Assembly (NCBI RefSeq): GCF_010550245.1
Contig: NZ_JAAGLU010000044.1
Span: 1-64,000 of the forward strand
Direction of reading: 5' to 3'
From: Streptomyces sp. SID12501
GTDB lineage: Bacteria; Actinomycetota; Actinomycetes; Streptomycetales; Streptomycetaceae
Length of the DNA stretch: 64,000 nucleotides
The first letter of the stretch is position 1; every line of letters begins with the position of its first letter. Positions 15,235 to 23,092 of this stretch are shown here, one piece after another. The position numbers were made by a program, and so were the translations under genes. The notes beneath the pieces were generated by a model. It was given only the letters and a program-made list of their open reading frames with translations, did not search any database and was not told the DNA's origin.

Positions 15235-16485
15235 TCAGTCCGACAGGGGTGAGATCGATACCGGTTTGATCGATACGGGTGAGCCCGCTATGGGTGTGTA
15301 GACGGAGTTCTTCTCCGCGCTCTCCTCCACCGCCGCCAGGACGCGTTGCACCTGGAGGCCCTCCGCGAAGGACGGCCGGGGCCGGCTGCCCTCCGCTATC
15401 GCCAGGACGAGGTCGCGGGCCTGATGGACGAAGGAGTGCTCGTAGCCGAGGCCGTGACCCGGCGGCCACCAGGCGTCCAGGTAGGGGTGGTCGGGTTCGG
15501 TGACGAGGATGCGGCGGAAGCCCGCGTGCGTGCCGGGTTCGGTGCCGTCGTGGTAGGCGAGTTCGTTGAGGCGCTCCAGGTCGAAGGCCAACGAGCCGCG
15601 TTCGCCGTTGAGTTCGATGCGCAGAGCGTTCTTGCGGCCGGTCGCGTACCGGGTGGCCTCGAAGGAGGCGAGGGCGCCCGAGGCGAAGCGGCCGGTGAAC
15701 ACGGCGGCGTCGTCCACGGTGACCTGTCCGGCGCCGGCGGTCGCGGTGGCGGTCAGGCCGCTGGTCGTACCGCCGGGCAACGGGCGTTCCCGTACGAAGG
15801 TTTCGGTGATGGCGGAGACTCCGGCGAGGGGTTCGCCGGCGAGATACTGGGCGAGGTCGACGATGTGCGCGCCCAGGTCGCCGAGCGCGCCCGACCCCGC
15901 CGACTCCTTGCGCAGCCGCCAGGTGAGCGGGAACTCCGGGTCCACCAGCCAGTCCTGAAGGTACGTCACCCGTACGTGCCGCAGGCTGCCGAGCCTGCCC
16001 TCGGCGACCATGGAACGGGCGAGCGCGGTGGCCGGCAGGCGGCGGTAGTTGAAGCCGACCATGGCCAACTGGCCGCGCCGCTCGGCCTCTTCGGCCGCCG
16101 CAGTCATCGCCATGGCTTCCTCGACGGTGTTCGCGAGGGGCTTCTCGCACAGTACGTGTTTGCCCGCGGCGAGGGCGGCGAGGGCGATCTCGGCGTGGCT
16201 GTCGCCGGGGGTGCAGATGTCGACGAGGTCGACGTCGTCCCGTTCGATCAGGGCACGCCAGTCGGTCTCGGCCGCCGCCCAGCCGTGCCTGTTCGCTGCC
16301 GCTCGGACGGCACCGGGGTCCCGGCCGCAGATCGCGGCGAGCGCCGGGCGCCGGGGCAGGTCGAAGACATGGCCCACGGTACGCCAGCCCTGGGAGTGGG
16401 CTGCGCCCATGAACGCGTATCCGACCATGCCGACGCCCAGCGTCGGCTTGTCGGCCTCGGCGGCGCCTGCCTGCGGCTGTGCCAT
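15235..16485 (-). CDS. Gfo/Idh/MocA family NAD(P)-dependent oxidoreductase
   Basis: A 416-residue protein. The ATG at 16485 is chosen for GAGGAGGA just upstream; the longer open frame has no homologous N-terminus. The Rossmann start is GVGMVGYAFMGAAHSQGWR, then ICTPGDSHAEIAL and the signature HVLCEKPLANTVEEA with the catalytic Lys of EKP. FNYRRLPAT, GSGALGDLGAHIVDLA (the family's GDxxxHxxD motif) and a long C-terminal beta sheet follow. The end carries a short duplicated SPVSIKPVSISPLSD stretch. It is next to an isomerase and an Rbs-type importer, consistent with oxidation of an imported sugar, glycoside or inositol after uptake. Confidence 0.9.
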   Translation of the reverse strand: MAQPQAGAAEADKPTLGVGMVGYAFMGAAHSQGWRTVGHVFDLPRRPALAAICGRDPGAVRAAANRHGWAAAETDWRALIERDDVDLVDICTPGDSHAEIALAALAAGKHVLCEKPLANTVEEAMAMTAAAEEAERRGQLAMVGFNYRRLPATALARSMVAEGRLGSLRHVRVTYLQDWLVDPEFPLTWRLRKESAGSGALGDLGAHIVDLAQYLAGEPLAGVSAITETFVRERPLPGGTTSGLTATATAGAGQVTVDDAAVFTGRFASGALASFEATRYATGRKNALRIELNGERGSLAFDLERLNELAYHDGTEPGTHAGFRRILVTEPDHPYLDAWWPPGHGLGYEHSFVHQARDLVLAIAEGSRPRPSFAEGLQVQRVLAAVEESAEKNSVYTPIAGSPVSIKPVSISPLSD

Positions 16486-16509
16486 GCGGATGTCCTCCTC
16501 GTGGTGGTG

Positions 16510-16640
16510 GCGCCAAGCGCTCCGCAGGCAGCGCGGTGTGTCGCCTGCGGGCGCGTCGCGGCTGGTCGCGCCCACGCGGCGGAGCCGCATGTTCGATACA
16601 GCCCCGCGCCCCTTTGGAGCACGGCTCCTGGCCCGTTGCC
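16510..16640. repeat. Streptomyces-type GC-rich intergenic repeat (variant)
   Basis: The gap between the ABC binding-protein gene and the oxidoreductase gene contains GGCTGGTCGCGCCCACGCGG, then GCGGAGCCGCAT and CAGCCCCGCGCCCCTTTGGA. It is related to the GGGGCGCGGGGAACTGCGCG element at 40157 and 58312. Such elements recur between Streptomyces genes and can form hairpins. Confidence 0.55.
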
Positions 16641-16641
16641 T

Positions 16642-17691
16642 CTACTTGAAGCCGGTCGGCATGTACTGATCGACGTTGGCCTTGTCGACGACCGCCGAGT
16701 AGAGCGTCAGGGACGACGGGATCTCGAACTCGGAGAGGCCGCTGACTCCCTTGCCCTGGCCGAGCGCACGGGCCAGGTCGATCGCCGAGGCGGCCATCGT
16801 GGGCGGATAGAGCACCGTCGCCTTCAGGACACCGTTGTCCTGCTTGATGGCCTGGAAGGCGGAGAGGGCGCCCGCGCCGCCGACCATCAGGAAGTCGTCG
16901 CGGCCGGCCTGTTCGATCGCCCGCAGCGCGCCCACGCCCTGGTCGTCGTCGTGGTTCCACAGGGCGTTGAACTTGGACTGCGCCTGGAGGAGTTGGGCCA
17001 TCTTGGCCTGGCCCGACTCGACCGTGAACTCGGCGGCCTGGCGGGCGACCTTCTTGATGTTCGGGTAGTTCTTCAGGGCGTCGTCGAAGCCCTGGGTGCG
17101 CTGCTTGGTCAGTTCCAGGTTGTCGAGGCCGGCGAGTTCGATGACCTTGGCGTCGTCGACGTCCTTGAGCTGCTCGCCGATGTAGTGACCGGCGTTGAGG
17201 CCCATGCCGTAGTTGTCGCCGCCTATCCAACAGCGGTACGCCTGCGGGGTGTTGAAGATCCGGTCCAGGTTGACGACCGGGATGCCGGCGCGCATCGCCT
17301 TCAGACCGACCTGGGTGAGCGCCTTGCCGTCGGCGGGCAGGATCACCAGCACGTCGACCTTCTTGTTGATCAGCGTCTCGATCTGGCCGATCTGCGCGGC
17401 GGTGTCGTTCGAGCCCTCGGTGATCTCCAGCGTCACGTCGGAGTACTTCTTCGCCCGGCTCTTGGCGTTGTCGTTGATCGCGTTGAGCCAGCCGTGGTCG
17501 GCCTGCGGTCCGGCGAAGCCGATGGTGACGGCCTTGCCGGGGGTGTCGGCGGCGGCCGGCCGGTCGTCGTTCGCGGCGGGCTCGTCATCGGGCTCATTGC
17601 TTGTGCAACCGGTGAGCAGGACTCCCGCCCCGACGGCGGCGGTCCCGAAGAGCAGTCCTCTGCGGCTTGTGAAAGGCGTCGGCTCTGGCAT
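16642..17691 (-). CDS. Sugar ABC transporter substrate-binding lipoprotein (RbsB-like)
   Basis: A 349-residue periplasmic-binding-fold lipoprotein. The N-terminus has an RR (SRRGLLFGTAAVGAGVLL) followed by the lipobox LTGC, Cys29, so it is probably exported and lipid-anchored. The mature part is a type 1 sugar-binding fold: KAVTIGFAGPQADHGWLNAI, VDVLVILPADGKAL, GIPVVNLDRIFN, IGGDNYGMGLNAGHYI and WNHDDDQGVGALRAIEQAG. It is the last gene of the ATPase-permease-binding-protein set, 17 bp after the permease. It captures a monosaccharide or polyol at the membrane surface; ribose, inositol or another sugar cannot be told apart by eye. Confidence 0.9.
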   Translation of the reverse strand: MPEPTPFTSRRGLLFGTAAVGAGVLLTGCTSNEPDDEPAANDDRPAAADTPGKAVTIGFAGPQADHGWLNAINDNAKSRAKKYSDVTLEITEGSNDTAAQIGQIETLINKKVDVLVILPADGKALTQVGLKAMRAGIPVVNLDRIFNTPQAYRCWIGGDNYGMGLNAGHYIGEQLKDVDDAKVIELAGLDNLELTKQRTQGFDDALKNYPNIKKVARQAAEFTVESGQAKMAQLLQAQSKFNALWNHDDDQGVGALRAIEQAGRDDFLMVGGAGALSAFQAIKQDNGVLKATVLYPPTMAASAIDLARALGQGKGVSGLSEFEIPSSLTLYSAVVDKANVDQYMPTGFK

Positions 17692-17708
17692 GGCGGTGAA
17701 CCCTTCCC

Positions 17709-18728
17709 TCAGGTCGTGCTTGCGGTACGGCGCTGGACGAGCACGGCGGCGACGATGATCGCGCCCTTGGCGATCTGCTGCACATCGCTCTGCAGGTTGT
17801 TCAGGGCGAAGATGTTGGTGATCGTGGTGAAGATCAGGACGCCCAGCACGGAGCCGACGATGGTGCCGCGACCCCCGCTGAGCAGCGTGCCGCCGATGAT
17901 CGCGGCAGCGATTGCGTCCAGCTCGTACAGGTTGCCGTTGGTGTTCTGGCCCGAGCCGGACAGGATGATCAGCAGGAAGGCGGCGATCCCGCAGCACAGC
18001 CCGGACAGGAGGTACAGGTAGAGGCGCTGGCGGCGTACGTCGATGCCGGCCAGGCGGGCCGCCTCCGCGTTGCCGCCCACGGCGACCGTGCGGCGGCCGA
18101 AGGTGGTGCGGTTCAGGATCAGCCAGCCGATGATCGTCACTACCGCGAAGACCAGCACCAGTGGCGGGATGCCGAGGATGTACGCGTCGCGCTCGCCGAG
18201 GTCGAGGACGCTGTCGATCGTGACGATCTGCGTCGAACCGTCCGTGATCTGGAGGGCGAGTCCGCGCGCCGAGGCCAGCATGGCGAGCGTGGCGATGAAC
18301 GGGACCATCCCGCCGTACGCGATGAGCAGCCCGTTGACCAGTCCGCAGCCCAGTCCGACGAGTACGGCGGTGAAGAGGATGCCGGCGAAGCCGTACTCCT
18401 GGGTGGCGACGGTGGTCGCCCACACCGAGGAGAGGGCCACGATCGCGCCGACCGACAGGTCGATGCCGCCCGACATGATGACGAAGGTCATCCCGACGGT
18501 GACGACACCGATCACCGAGCCCTGGGTGAGGACGAGTTGGAGGTTGCGGGTGTCGAGGAACTCGTCGGGCTTGGTGATCCCGCCGACGACGATCAGTGCG
18601 GCGAGGACACCGAGGAGGGAGAGGGTGCGGATGTCGGCGCGGGCCACCACGCCTCGCCAGGCCGGGAGTCGACCGGCCGACGGGACCTTGTCGGTGGTGG
18701 TGCGCGGCGGGGACACGGGCTGCGTCAT
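17709..18728 (-). CDS. Sugar ABC transporter permease (RbsC-like)
   Basis: A 339-residue membrane protein of the BPD_transp_2 family with 8-10 hydrophobic segments. Motifs are GVVTVGMTFVIMSGGIDLSV (the family's G(M/Q)TxVIxxGGIDLSVG block), TLAMLASARGLAL, TTFGRRTVAVGGNAEAARLA and LDAIAAAIIGGTLLSGGRGT. Its ATG overlaps the stop of the ATPase gene by 4 nt (ATGA), showing translational coupling. It forms the membrane channel of the importer. Confidence 0.92.
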   Translation of the reverse strand: MTQPVSPPRTTTDKVPSAGRLPAWRGVVARADIRTLSLLGVLAALIVVGGITKPDEFLDTRNLQLVLTQGSVIGVVTVGMTFVIMSGGIDLSVGAIVALSSVWATTVATQEYGFAGILFTAVLVGLGCGLVNGLLIAYGGMVPFIATLAMLASARGLALQITDGSTQIVTIDSVLDLGERDAYILGIPPLVLVFAVVTIIGWLILNRTTFGRRTVAVGGNAEAARLAGIDVRRQRLYLYLLSGLCCGIAAFLLIILSGSGQNTNGNLYELDAIAAAIIGGTLLSGGRGTIVGSVLGVLIFTTITNIFALNNLQSDVQQIAKGAIIVAAVLVQRRTASTT

Positions 18729-20302
18729 GATGCGGGGCCCCTTTCACCGGCCGCGGGGCTGCCGGCCGCAGAGGATGCGCTGGCCACAGGGGCTCCTTCC
18801 ATCACGAGGTCGAGCACGCGGTGTTCGTCGAGTTCACGGGCGGGTGCCGTGTGGACGACCTGGCCCTCACGCAGGACCAGGACGCGGTCGGCGAGGCCGA
18901 GCACCTCGGGCACTTCACTGGAGACCAGCAGGACGGCGAGGCCCTCGTCGGCGAGGCGGCGGATCACCGCGTACAGCTCGGCGCGGGCGCCGACGTCGAC
19001 TCCCCGGGTGGGTTCGTCGAGGAGCAGGACACGGCAGCCGCGCAGCAGCCAGCGGGCGAGGACGGCCTTCTGCTGGTTGCCGCCGGAGAGGGTGCGGACG
19101 GGTACGGAGGGGTTGTCGGGGCGTAGCGAGAGCTCACGGGTGGCGGCGCGGGCGGCTTCCAGTTCGGCGCCCCGGTCGATCCAACCTCCGCGTGCGAAGC
19201 GGGACATGGAGGAGACCGACACATTGCGGGTGACGGACTCCAGCATCAGGAGGGCCTGCGCCTTGCGTTCCTCGGGGGCGAGCCCGAGCCCGGCGCGCAC
19301 TGCGGCCCGTACGCTTCCGGGCCTCAACACCCTTCCGTCGACGAGCACTTGCCCGGCTGTCGGCTTGCGGGCGCCGTAGATCGTCTCCAGGATCTCCGAG
19401 CGACCCGACCCGACCAGTCCGGCAAGCCCGACGATCTCGCCGGGGCGCACGGTGAGGTCGACGGGCGCGAACTCGCCCTCCCTGGCGAGCCCCTGGACTT
19501 CGAGGACCGGCGCGATGCCCGCGTCCCCCTGTGTCGCGGGGCGGTCCGGGAAGACGTACTCGACGTTGCGGCCGGTCATCAGGGCGACGACCTCGCGGGT
19601 CGGTGTGGACTTGGCGGGGAGTCCGCCGGCCACCGCCCGGCCGTCCTTGAGCACGGTCACGCGGTCGCCGATACGGCGGATCTCCTCCAGGCGGTGCGAG
19701 ATGTAGACGACGGCGACCCCGTCGGCGGTCAGGTCGCCGACGATACGGAAGAGGTTGTCGACCTCCTCCGGGTCGAGCGCGGCGGACGGTTCGTCCATGA
19801 CGATCAGCCGTACGTCGTGGGAGAGCGCCCGCGCCATGGACACGATCTGCCGCTGCGCCGCCGACAACTCCCCCACCAGGCGCCCCGGTTCGACCTCCGG
19901 ATGCCCGAGTCGCCTGAGCAGCACGGCAGTCGACGCTTTGGCGGCCTTGCCCCGTACGACGAATCCGGCGGCCGTGGGTTCATGCCCGAGGTGGACGTTC
20001 TCGGCCACCGACAGGCCTTCCACCAGGTCGAGTTCCTGGTAGATGGTGGCGATGCCGAGGCGCATGGCGGCGATGGGCGAGCGCAGGGTGACCGGCTCGC
20101 CGCGCCAGCTGATCGTGCCGTCGTCGGGCTGGTGGGCGCCGGCCAGGACCTTGATGAGAGTGGACTTTCCGGCCCCGTTCTGGCCGAGCAGACAGTGCAC
20201 TTCACCGGCCTGGACGTCGAGGTCGACGCCGTCGAGGGCCCGGACTCCGGGGAACGACTTGGTGATGCCGGACATGCTGAGCAGCGGTGGTTCTGGTGCC
20301 AT
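18725..20302 (-). CDS. Sugar ABC transporter ATP-binding protein (RbsA-like, two ABC domains)
   Basis: A 525-residue duplicated ATPase. The first half has Walker A GQNGAGKST (residues 40-48), a degenerate signature VGELSAAQRQ and Walker B LIVMDEPSAAL. The second half has a degenerate Walker A (GLVGSGRSE), a good signature LSGGNQQK and LLLDEPTRGVDVGA. This asymmetry is normal for RbsA/XylG/MglA-type proteins. The ATG has AAGGGGAA upstream. It energises uptake of the sugar bound by the downstream lipoprotein. It sits directly after the ROK regulator gene. Confidence 0.93.
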   Translation of the reverse strand: MAPEPPLLSMSGITKSFPGVRALDGVDLDVQAGEVHCLLGQNGAGKSTLIKVLAGAHQPDDGTISWRGEPVTLRSPIAAMRLGIATIYQELDLVEGLSVAENVHLGHEPTAAGFVVRGKAAKASTAVLLRRLGHPEVEPGRLVGELSAAQRQIVSMARALSHDVRLIVMDEPSAALDPEEVDNLFRIVGDLTADGVAVVYISHRLEEIRRIGDRVTVLKDGRAVAGGLPAKSTPTREVVALMTGRNVEYVFPDRPATQGDAGIAPVLEVQGLAREGEFAPVDLTVRPGEIVGLAGLVGSGRSEILETIYGARKPTAGQVLVDGRVLRPGSVRAAVRAGLGLAPEERKAQALLMLESVTRNVSVSSMSRFARGGWIDRGAELEAARAATRELSLRPDNPSVPVRTLSGGNQQKAVLARWLLRGCRVLLLDEPTRGVDVGARAELYAVIRRLADEGLAVLLVSSEVPEVLGLADRVLVLREGQVVHTAPARELDEHRVLDLVMEGAPVASASSAAGSPAAGERGPAS

Positions 20303-20346
20303 GACGGTTCCCCTTGGCGGGCGTGCGGGCCGGTTGCAGGGTGGAT

Positions 20347-20363
20347 CGCCTGCCGGGCAGGCG
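20347..20363. terminator. Short hairpin between ROK regulator and ABC genes
   Basis: CGCCTGC (20347-20353) and GCAGGCG (20357-20363) form a perfect 7-bp stem with a 3-nt loop in the 129-bp gap. A T run follows only on the + strand, so on the transcribed strand it may be an attenuator or a processing stem rather than a terminator. Confidence 0.35.
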
Positions 20364-20431
20364 TTTTGCGCAGGGCAGAGCAGGGCGCTGTGCTGGTGGT
20401 GTGCGTCGGGTGGCTCGGGTAAGGAGGCGGC

Positions 20432-21622
20432 CTACGCGGGTGAGAACAGGTGGTCGCTGATGAGGCGGGACGCGCCGATGACTCCGGCGGTGGGGCCCAA
20501 CTCCCCCAGAACGATGGGCAGGTTGCCGGTCGCCAGTGGCAGCGACTGGCGGTAGACCTGGGTTCTGATCGCGGCGAGCAGGGTGTGGCCGACGCCGGTC
20601 ACCCCGCCGCCGATCACCACCAGGCCGGGGTTGAAGAAGCTGACGAGACCGGCGATGACCTGGCCGGTGCGGTTGCCGCCCTCGCGGATCAGGTCGAGCG
20701 AGGTGGCGTCCCCGGCGGCAGCGGCGGCGGCGACGTCGACGGCGCTCAGGGCGCCGTTCGCCTCCCATCGGGCCGCGAGTTCCGCCGAACGTCCTTGCTG
20801 GGCCGCCTCTTTGGCGTCGCGGGCGAGAGCGGCGCCGCTGAAGTGGGCTTCCAGGCAGCCCCGGTTGCCGCAGGCGCAAGGGCGCCCGTCGGGCACCGCC
20901 TGGATGTGGCCGATGTCGCCGGCGCTGCCCGTCACCCCGCGGTGGACCTCACCGCCGACGACGATGCCGCAGCCGATTCCGGTGCCGATCTTGACGCAGA
21001 GGAAGTCGCCCACGGAACGGGCGACGCCCGCGTGCTGCTCCCCCATCGCCATCAGGTTCACGTCGTTGTCGACCATCACCGGACAGCCCAGTTCCTGGCT
21101 GAGCGCCTCCCGGACGGGGAAGCCGTCCCAACCGGGCATGATCGGCGGGGCGACCGGTACGCCTTCGGGGAAGCGGACCGGGCCCGGGACGCCGATGCCG
21201 GCGCCGTCGAACCCCTCCGCGAGCCCGGAGGCTCTCAGCTTGGCGGCCATGGACAGGACCTGCTCGAAGACCGCGACCGGGCCCTCGCGTACGTCCATGG
21301 GTTGGTTGAGGTGTCCCAGCACTTCCAGTTCGGCGTTGGTGACCGCGATGTCGATCGAGGTCGCGCCGATGTCGACGCCGAGGAAGCGCAGGGCGGGGGC
21401 GAGCCGGATGTTGTGGGAGCGGCGACCGCCTCGCGAGGCGGCGAGTCCGTCGGCCACGACCAGGCCCGTCTCCAGGAGCCGGTCCACCTCCACGGCCAGC
21501 TTGGACCGTGACAGGTCGATCTGATCCCCCAGCTGGGCCCGGGAGTTGGGCCCGCCGTCACGCAACAGACGCAGCAGCCGGGACTGGTGGGCGTTCGCGG
21601 GTCGAGCGGTCATGCGTCTCAC
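20432..21622 (-). CDS. ROK family transcriptional regulator
   Basis: A 396-residue repressor. An N-terminal winged helix-turn-helix (SRLLRLLRDGGPNSRAQLGD, then LSRSKLAVEVDRLLETGLV) precedes a sugar-kinase-like ROK domain: FLGVDIGATSIDIAVTN, GIGVPGPV, VDNDVNLMAMGE, CVKIGTGIGCGIV, GDIGHI and the zinc motif CACGNRGCLE. The GTG at 21622 is preferred because GGGGAGG lies 5 nt upstream; an ATG three codons later is possible. It is upstream of, and on the same strand as, the sugar importer and probably represses it until an inducing sugar binds. A 9-bp inverted repeat upstream is a candidate operator. Confidence 0.9.
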   Translation of the reverse strand: MRRMTARPANAHQSRLLRLLRDGGPNSRAQLGDQIDLSRSKLAVEVDRLLETGLVVADGLAASRGGRRSHNIRLAPALRFLGVDIGATSIDIAVTNAELEVLGHLNQPMDVREGPVAVFEQVLSMAAKLRASGLAEGFDGAGIGVPGPVRFPEGVPVAPPIMPGWDGFPVREALSQELGCPVMVDNDVNLMAMGEQHAGVARSVGDFLCVKIGTGIGCGIVVGGEVHRGVTGSAGDIGHIQAVPDGRPCACGNRGCLEAHFSGAALARDAKEAAQQGRSAELAARWEANGALSAVDVAAAAAAGDATSLDLIREGGNRTGQVIAGLVSFFNPGLVVIGGGVTGVGHTLLAAIRTQVYRQSLPLATGNLPIVLGELGPTAGVIGASRLISDHLFSPA

Positions 21623-21719
21623 TGGCCCCTCCCCGCCTAGTCAGGAACCAACCGGCCACTGCCTTCCGGCCACTTCGCCGGGCTTTGGAGTGGAACGTAG
21701 CAGCGACTGCCGGGGCTGG

Positions 21720-21756
21720 GAAGAAGTTGAGCAGAGATTGCCGCCTACTTCTTCCA
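21720..21756. promoter_or_regulatory. Inverted repeat, candidate ROK operator
   Basis: GGAAGAAGT (21720-21728) and ACTTCTTCC (21748-21756) are perfect 9-bp arms with 19 nt between, about 100 bp upstream of the ROK gene start. Its A/T richness stands out in this sequence. ROK repressors bind such palindromes; no direct evidence here. Confidence 0.5.
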
Positions 21757-21849
21757 CTGAGAGGACAAAGAAACAGGCGTCCCGAAGGAGCCCTGTGTGG
21801 GCCGCGGAGGGCCCACCCCGTCCATGGCAGGCCCGTGAGACCGCCCCGC

Positions 21850-22803
21850 TCACGGGCAGAGGACGACCTGCCCGGCGTACGAGAGGTTGCCGCCGAAGCC
21901 GAACAGCAGGACCGGGTCGCCGGTGGAGATCTCGCCGCGCTCGACCAGCTTCGAGAAGGCGAGCGGGATACTGGCGGCCGAGGTGTTGCCGGACTCGACG
22001 ACATCGCGTGCCACGACGGCGTTCACCGCGCCGATCTTCGCCGCCAGCGGTTCGATGATGCGCAGGTTGGCCTGGTGCAGGACGACGGCGGCGAGGTCCT
22101 CGGGGGCCAGGCCCGCGCGCTCGCAGGCCTGGCGGGCCATGCGCGGCAGCTGGGTGGTGGCCCAGCGGTAGACGCTCTGCCCCTCCTGCGCGAACCGTGA
22201 GGGCGTGCCCTCGATCCGTACCGCGTTTCCCATCTCGGGCACCGAGCCCCACAGCACGGGCCCGATTCCGGCGGGTCCCGGCGCGTCCGCCGGACAGGCT
22301 TCGACGACCGCCGCGCCCGCACCGTCCCCGACGAGTACGCAGGTCGTGCGGTCGGTCCAGTCCGCCACCGCGGACATCTTGTCGGCGCCGATGACCAGGG
22401 CCCGGACCGATCCCCCGGCCCGGACCGCGTGGTCGGCCGCGGCCAGGGCGTGGGTGAAGCCGGCGCACACGACGTTGAGGTCCATCGTGGCCGGCGAGGG
22501 CATGCCGAGCCGGTTCGCGACCCGGGCGGCCATGTTCGGGGAGCGGTCGACGGCGGTCGAGGTGGCGACGAGGACGAGGTCGATGTCGCTCGCGGTCAGG
22601 CCCGCCGCCGCGAGCGCCTTGGCGGCGGCATGCGCGGCCAGCTCGTCGACGGGCTCGTCGGGACCGGCGATGTGGCGCGTACGGATGCCCACCCGGCTTC
22701 TGATCCACTCGTCGTTGGTGTCGACCAGACCCGCCAGATCCTCGTTGGTGAGCACCTTGGCGGGCTGGTAGTGACCGACGGCGGCGATGCGCGAGCCGTT
22801 CAT
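21850..22803 (-). CDS. Beta-ketoacyl-ACP synthase III (FabH-like)
   Basis: A 317-residue thiolase-fold condensing enzyme of normal FabH length. The catalytic triad is visible: Cys113 in LNVVCAGFTHAL, His243 in VLHQANLRI and Asn273 in SGNTSAASIP. Other family blocks are TNDEWIRSRVGIRTRHIA, GDGAGAAVVE and the C-terminal GFGGNLSYAGQVVL. It starts fatty-acid or polyketide chains by condensing an acyl-CoA with malonyl-ACP. No ACP, FabD or FabF gene is adjacent, so it is not the housekeeping fab operon copy; a role in a specialised acyl product is possible. Start ATG at 22803. Confidence 0.9.
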   Translation of the reverse strand: MNGSRIAAVGHYQPAKVLTNEDLAGLVDTNDEWIRSRVGIRTRHIAGPDEPVDELAAHAAAKALAAAGLTASDIDLVLVATSTAVDRSPNMAARVANRLGMPSPATMDLNVVCAGFTHALAAADHAVRAGGSVRALVIGADKMSAVADWTDRTTCVLVGDGAGAAVVEACPADAPGPAGIGPVLWGSVPEMGNAVRIEGTPSRFAQEGQSVYRWATTQLPRMARQACERAGLAPEDLAAVVLHQANLRIIEPLAAKIGAVNAVVARDVVESGNTSAASIPLAFSKLVERGEISTGDPVLLFGFGGNLSYAGQVVLCP

Positions 22804-22942
22804 GGGTGGGTCCCCCTTGCTGCTTTTCGGTAGCGGGATCCACCAGTCTGATCAGTGACTCACCAGTACGGCGGCACGCGATGCCACAGGATTAACGCGG
22901 CCGGGTTGTCGGCTTCTATCAGAGCACGGCGTGACCGAACAC

Positions 22943-23092
22943 CTACCCCGTGAACAGCTGTGTCGCCTTCTGCACCAGCTCGTACACGCCGTAACACAGC
23001 GGCGCCCCCACCCACAGCCAGGCGAACGCGATCAGGGGCCGGCGGTCGGGCGGCGGGCCCGCGCCTTCAGACGGACTGCTGTCGCTGGACAT
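22943..23092 (-). CDS. Small membrane protein, MFS transporter small-subunit type
   Basis: A 49-residue frame, MSSDSSPSEGAGPPPDRRPL followed by IAFAWLWVGAPLCYGVYEL, VQKATQLFTG and a TAG stop. It has one hydrophobic segment (about residues 21-44) after a polar Pro/Ser-rich start. AAGGAGG lies just upstream of the ATG, and the gene overlaps the last 27 nt of the transporter gene in another frame, so its translation is coupled to the carrier. Short one-helix proteins in this position after oxalate/formate-type MFS genes are recognised as transporter small subunits. It probably binds the carrier in the membrane. Confidence 0.8.
   Translation of the reverse strand: MSSDSSPSEGAGPPPDRRPLIAFAWLWVGAPLCYGVYELVQKATQLFTG

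Noticed and set aside
15346..18021. Long + strand open frame (891 codons)
   Set aside because: Mirror of the Gfo/Idh oxidoreductase and ABC binding-protein genes, which have clear motifs and coupled starts on the - strand.
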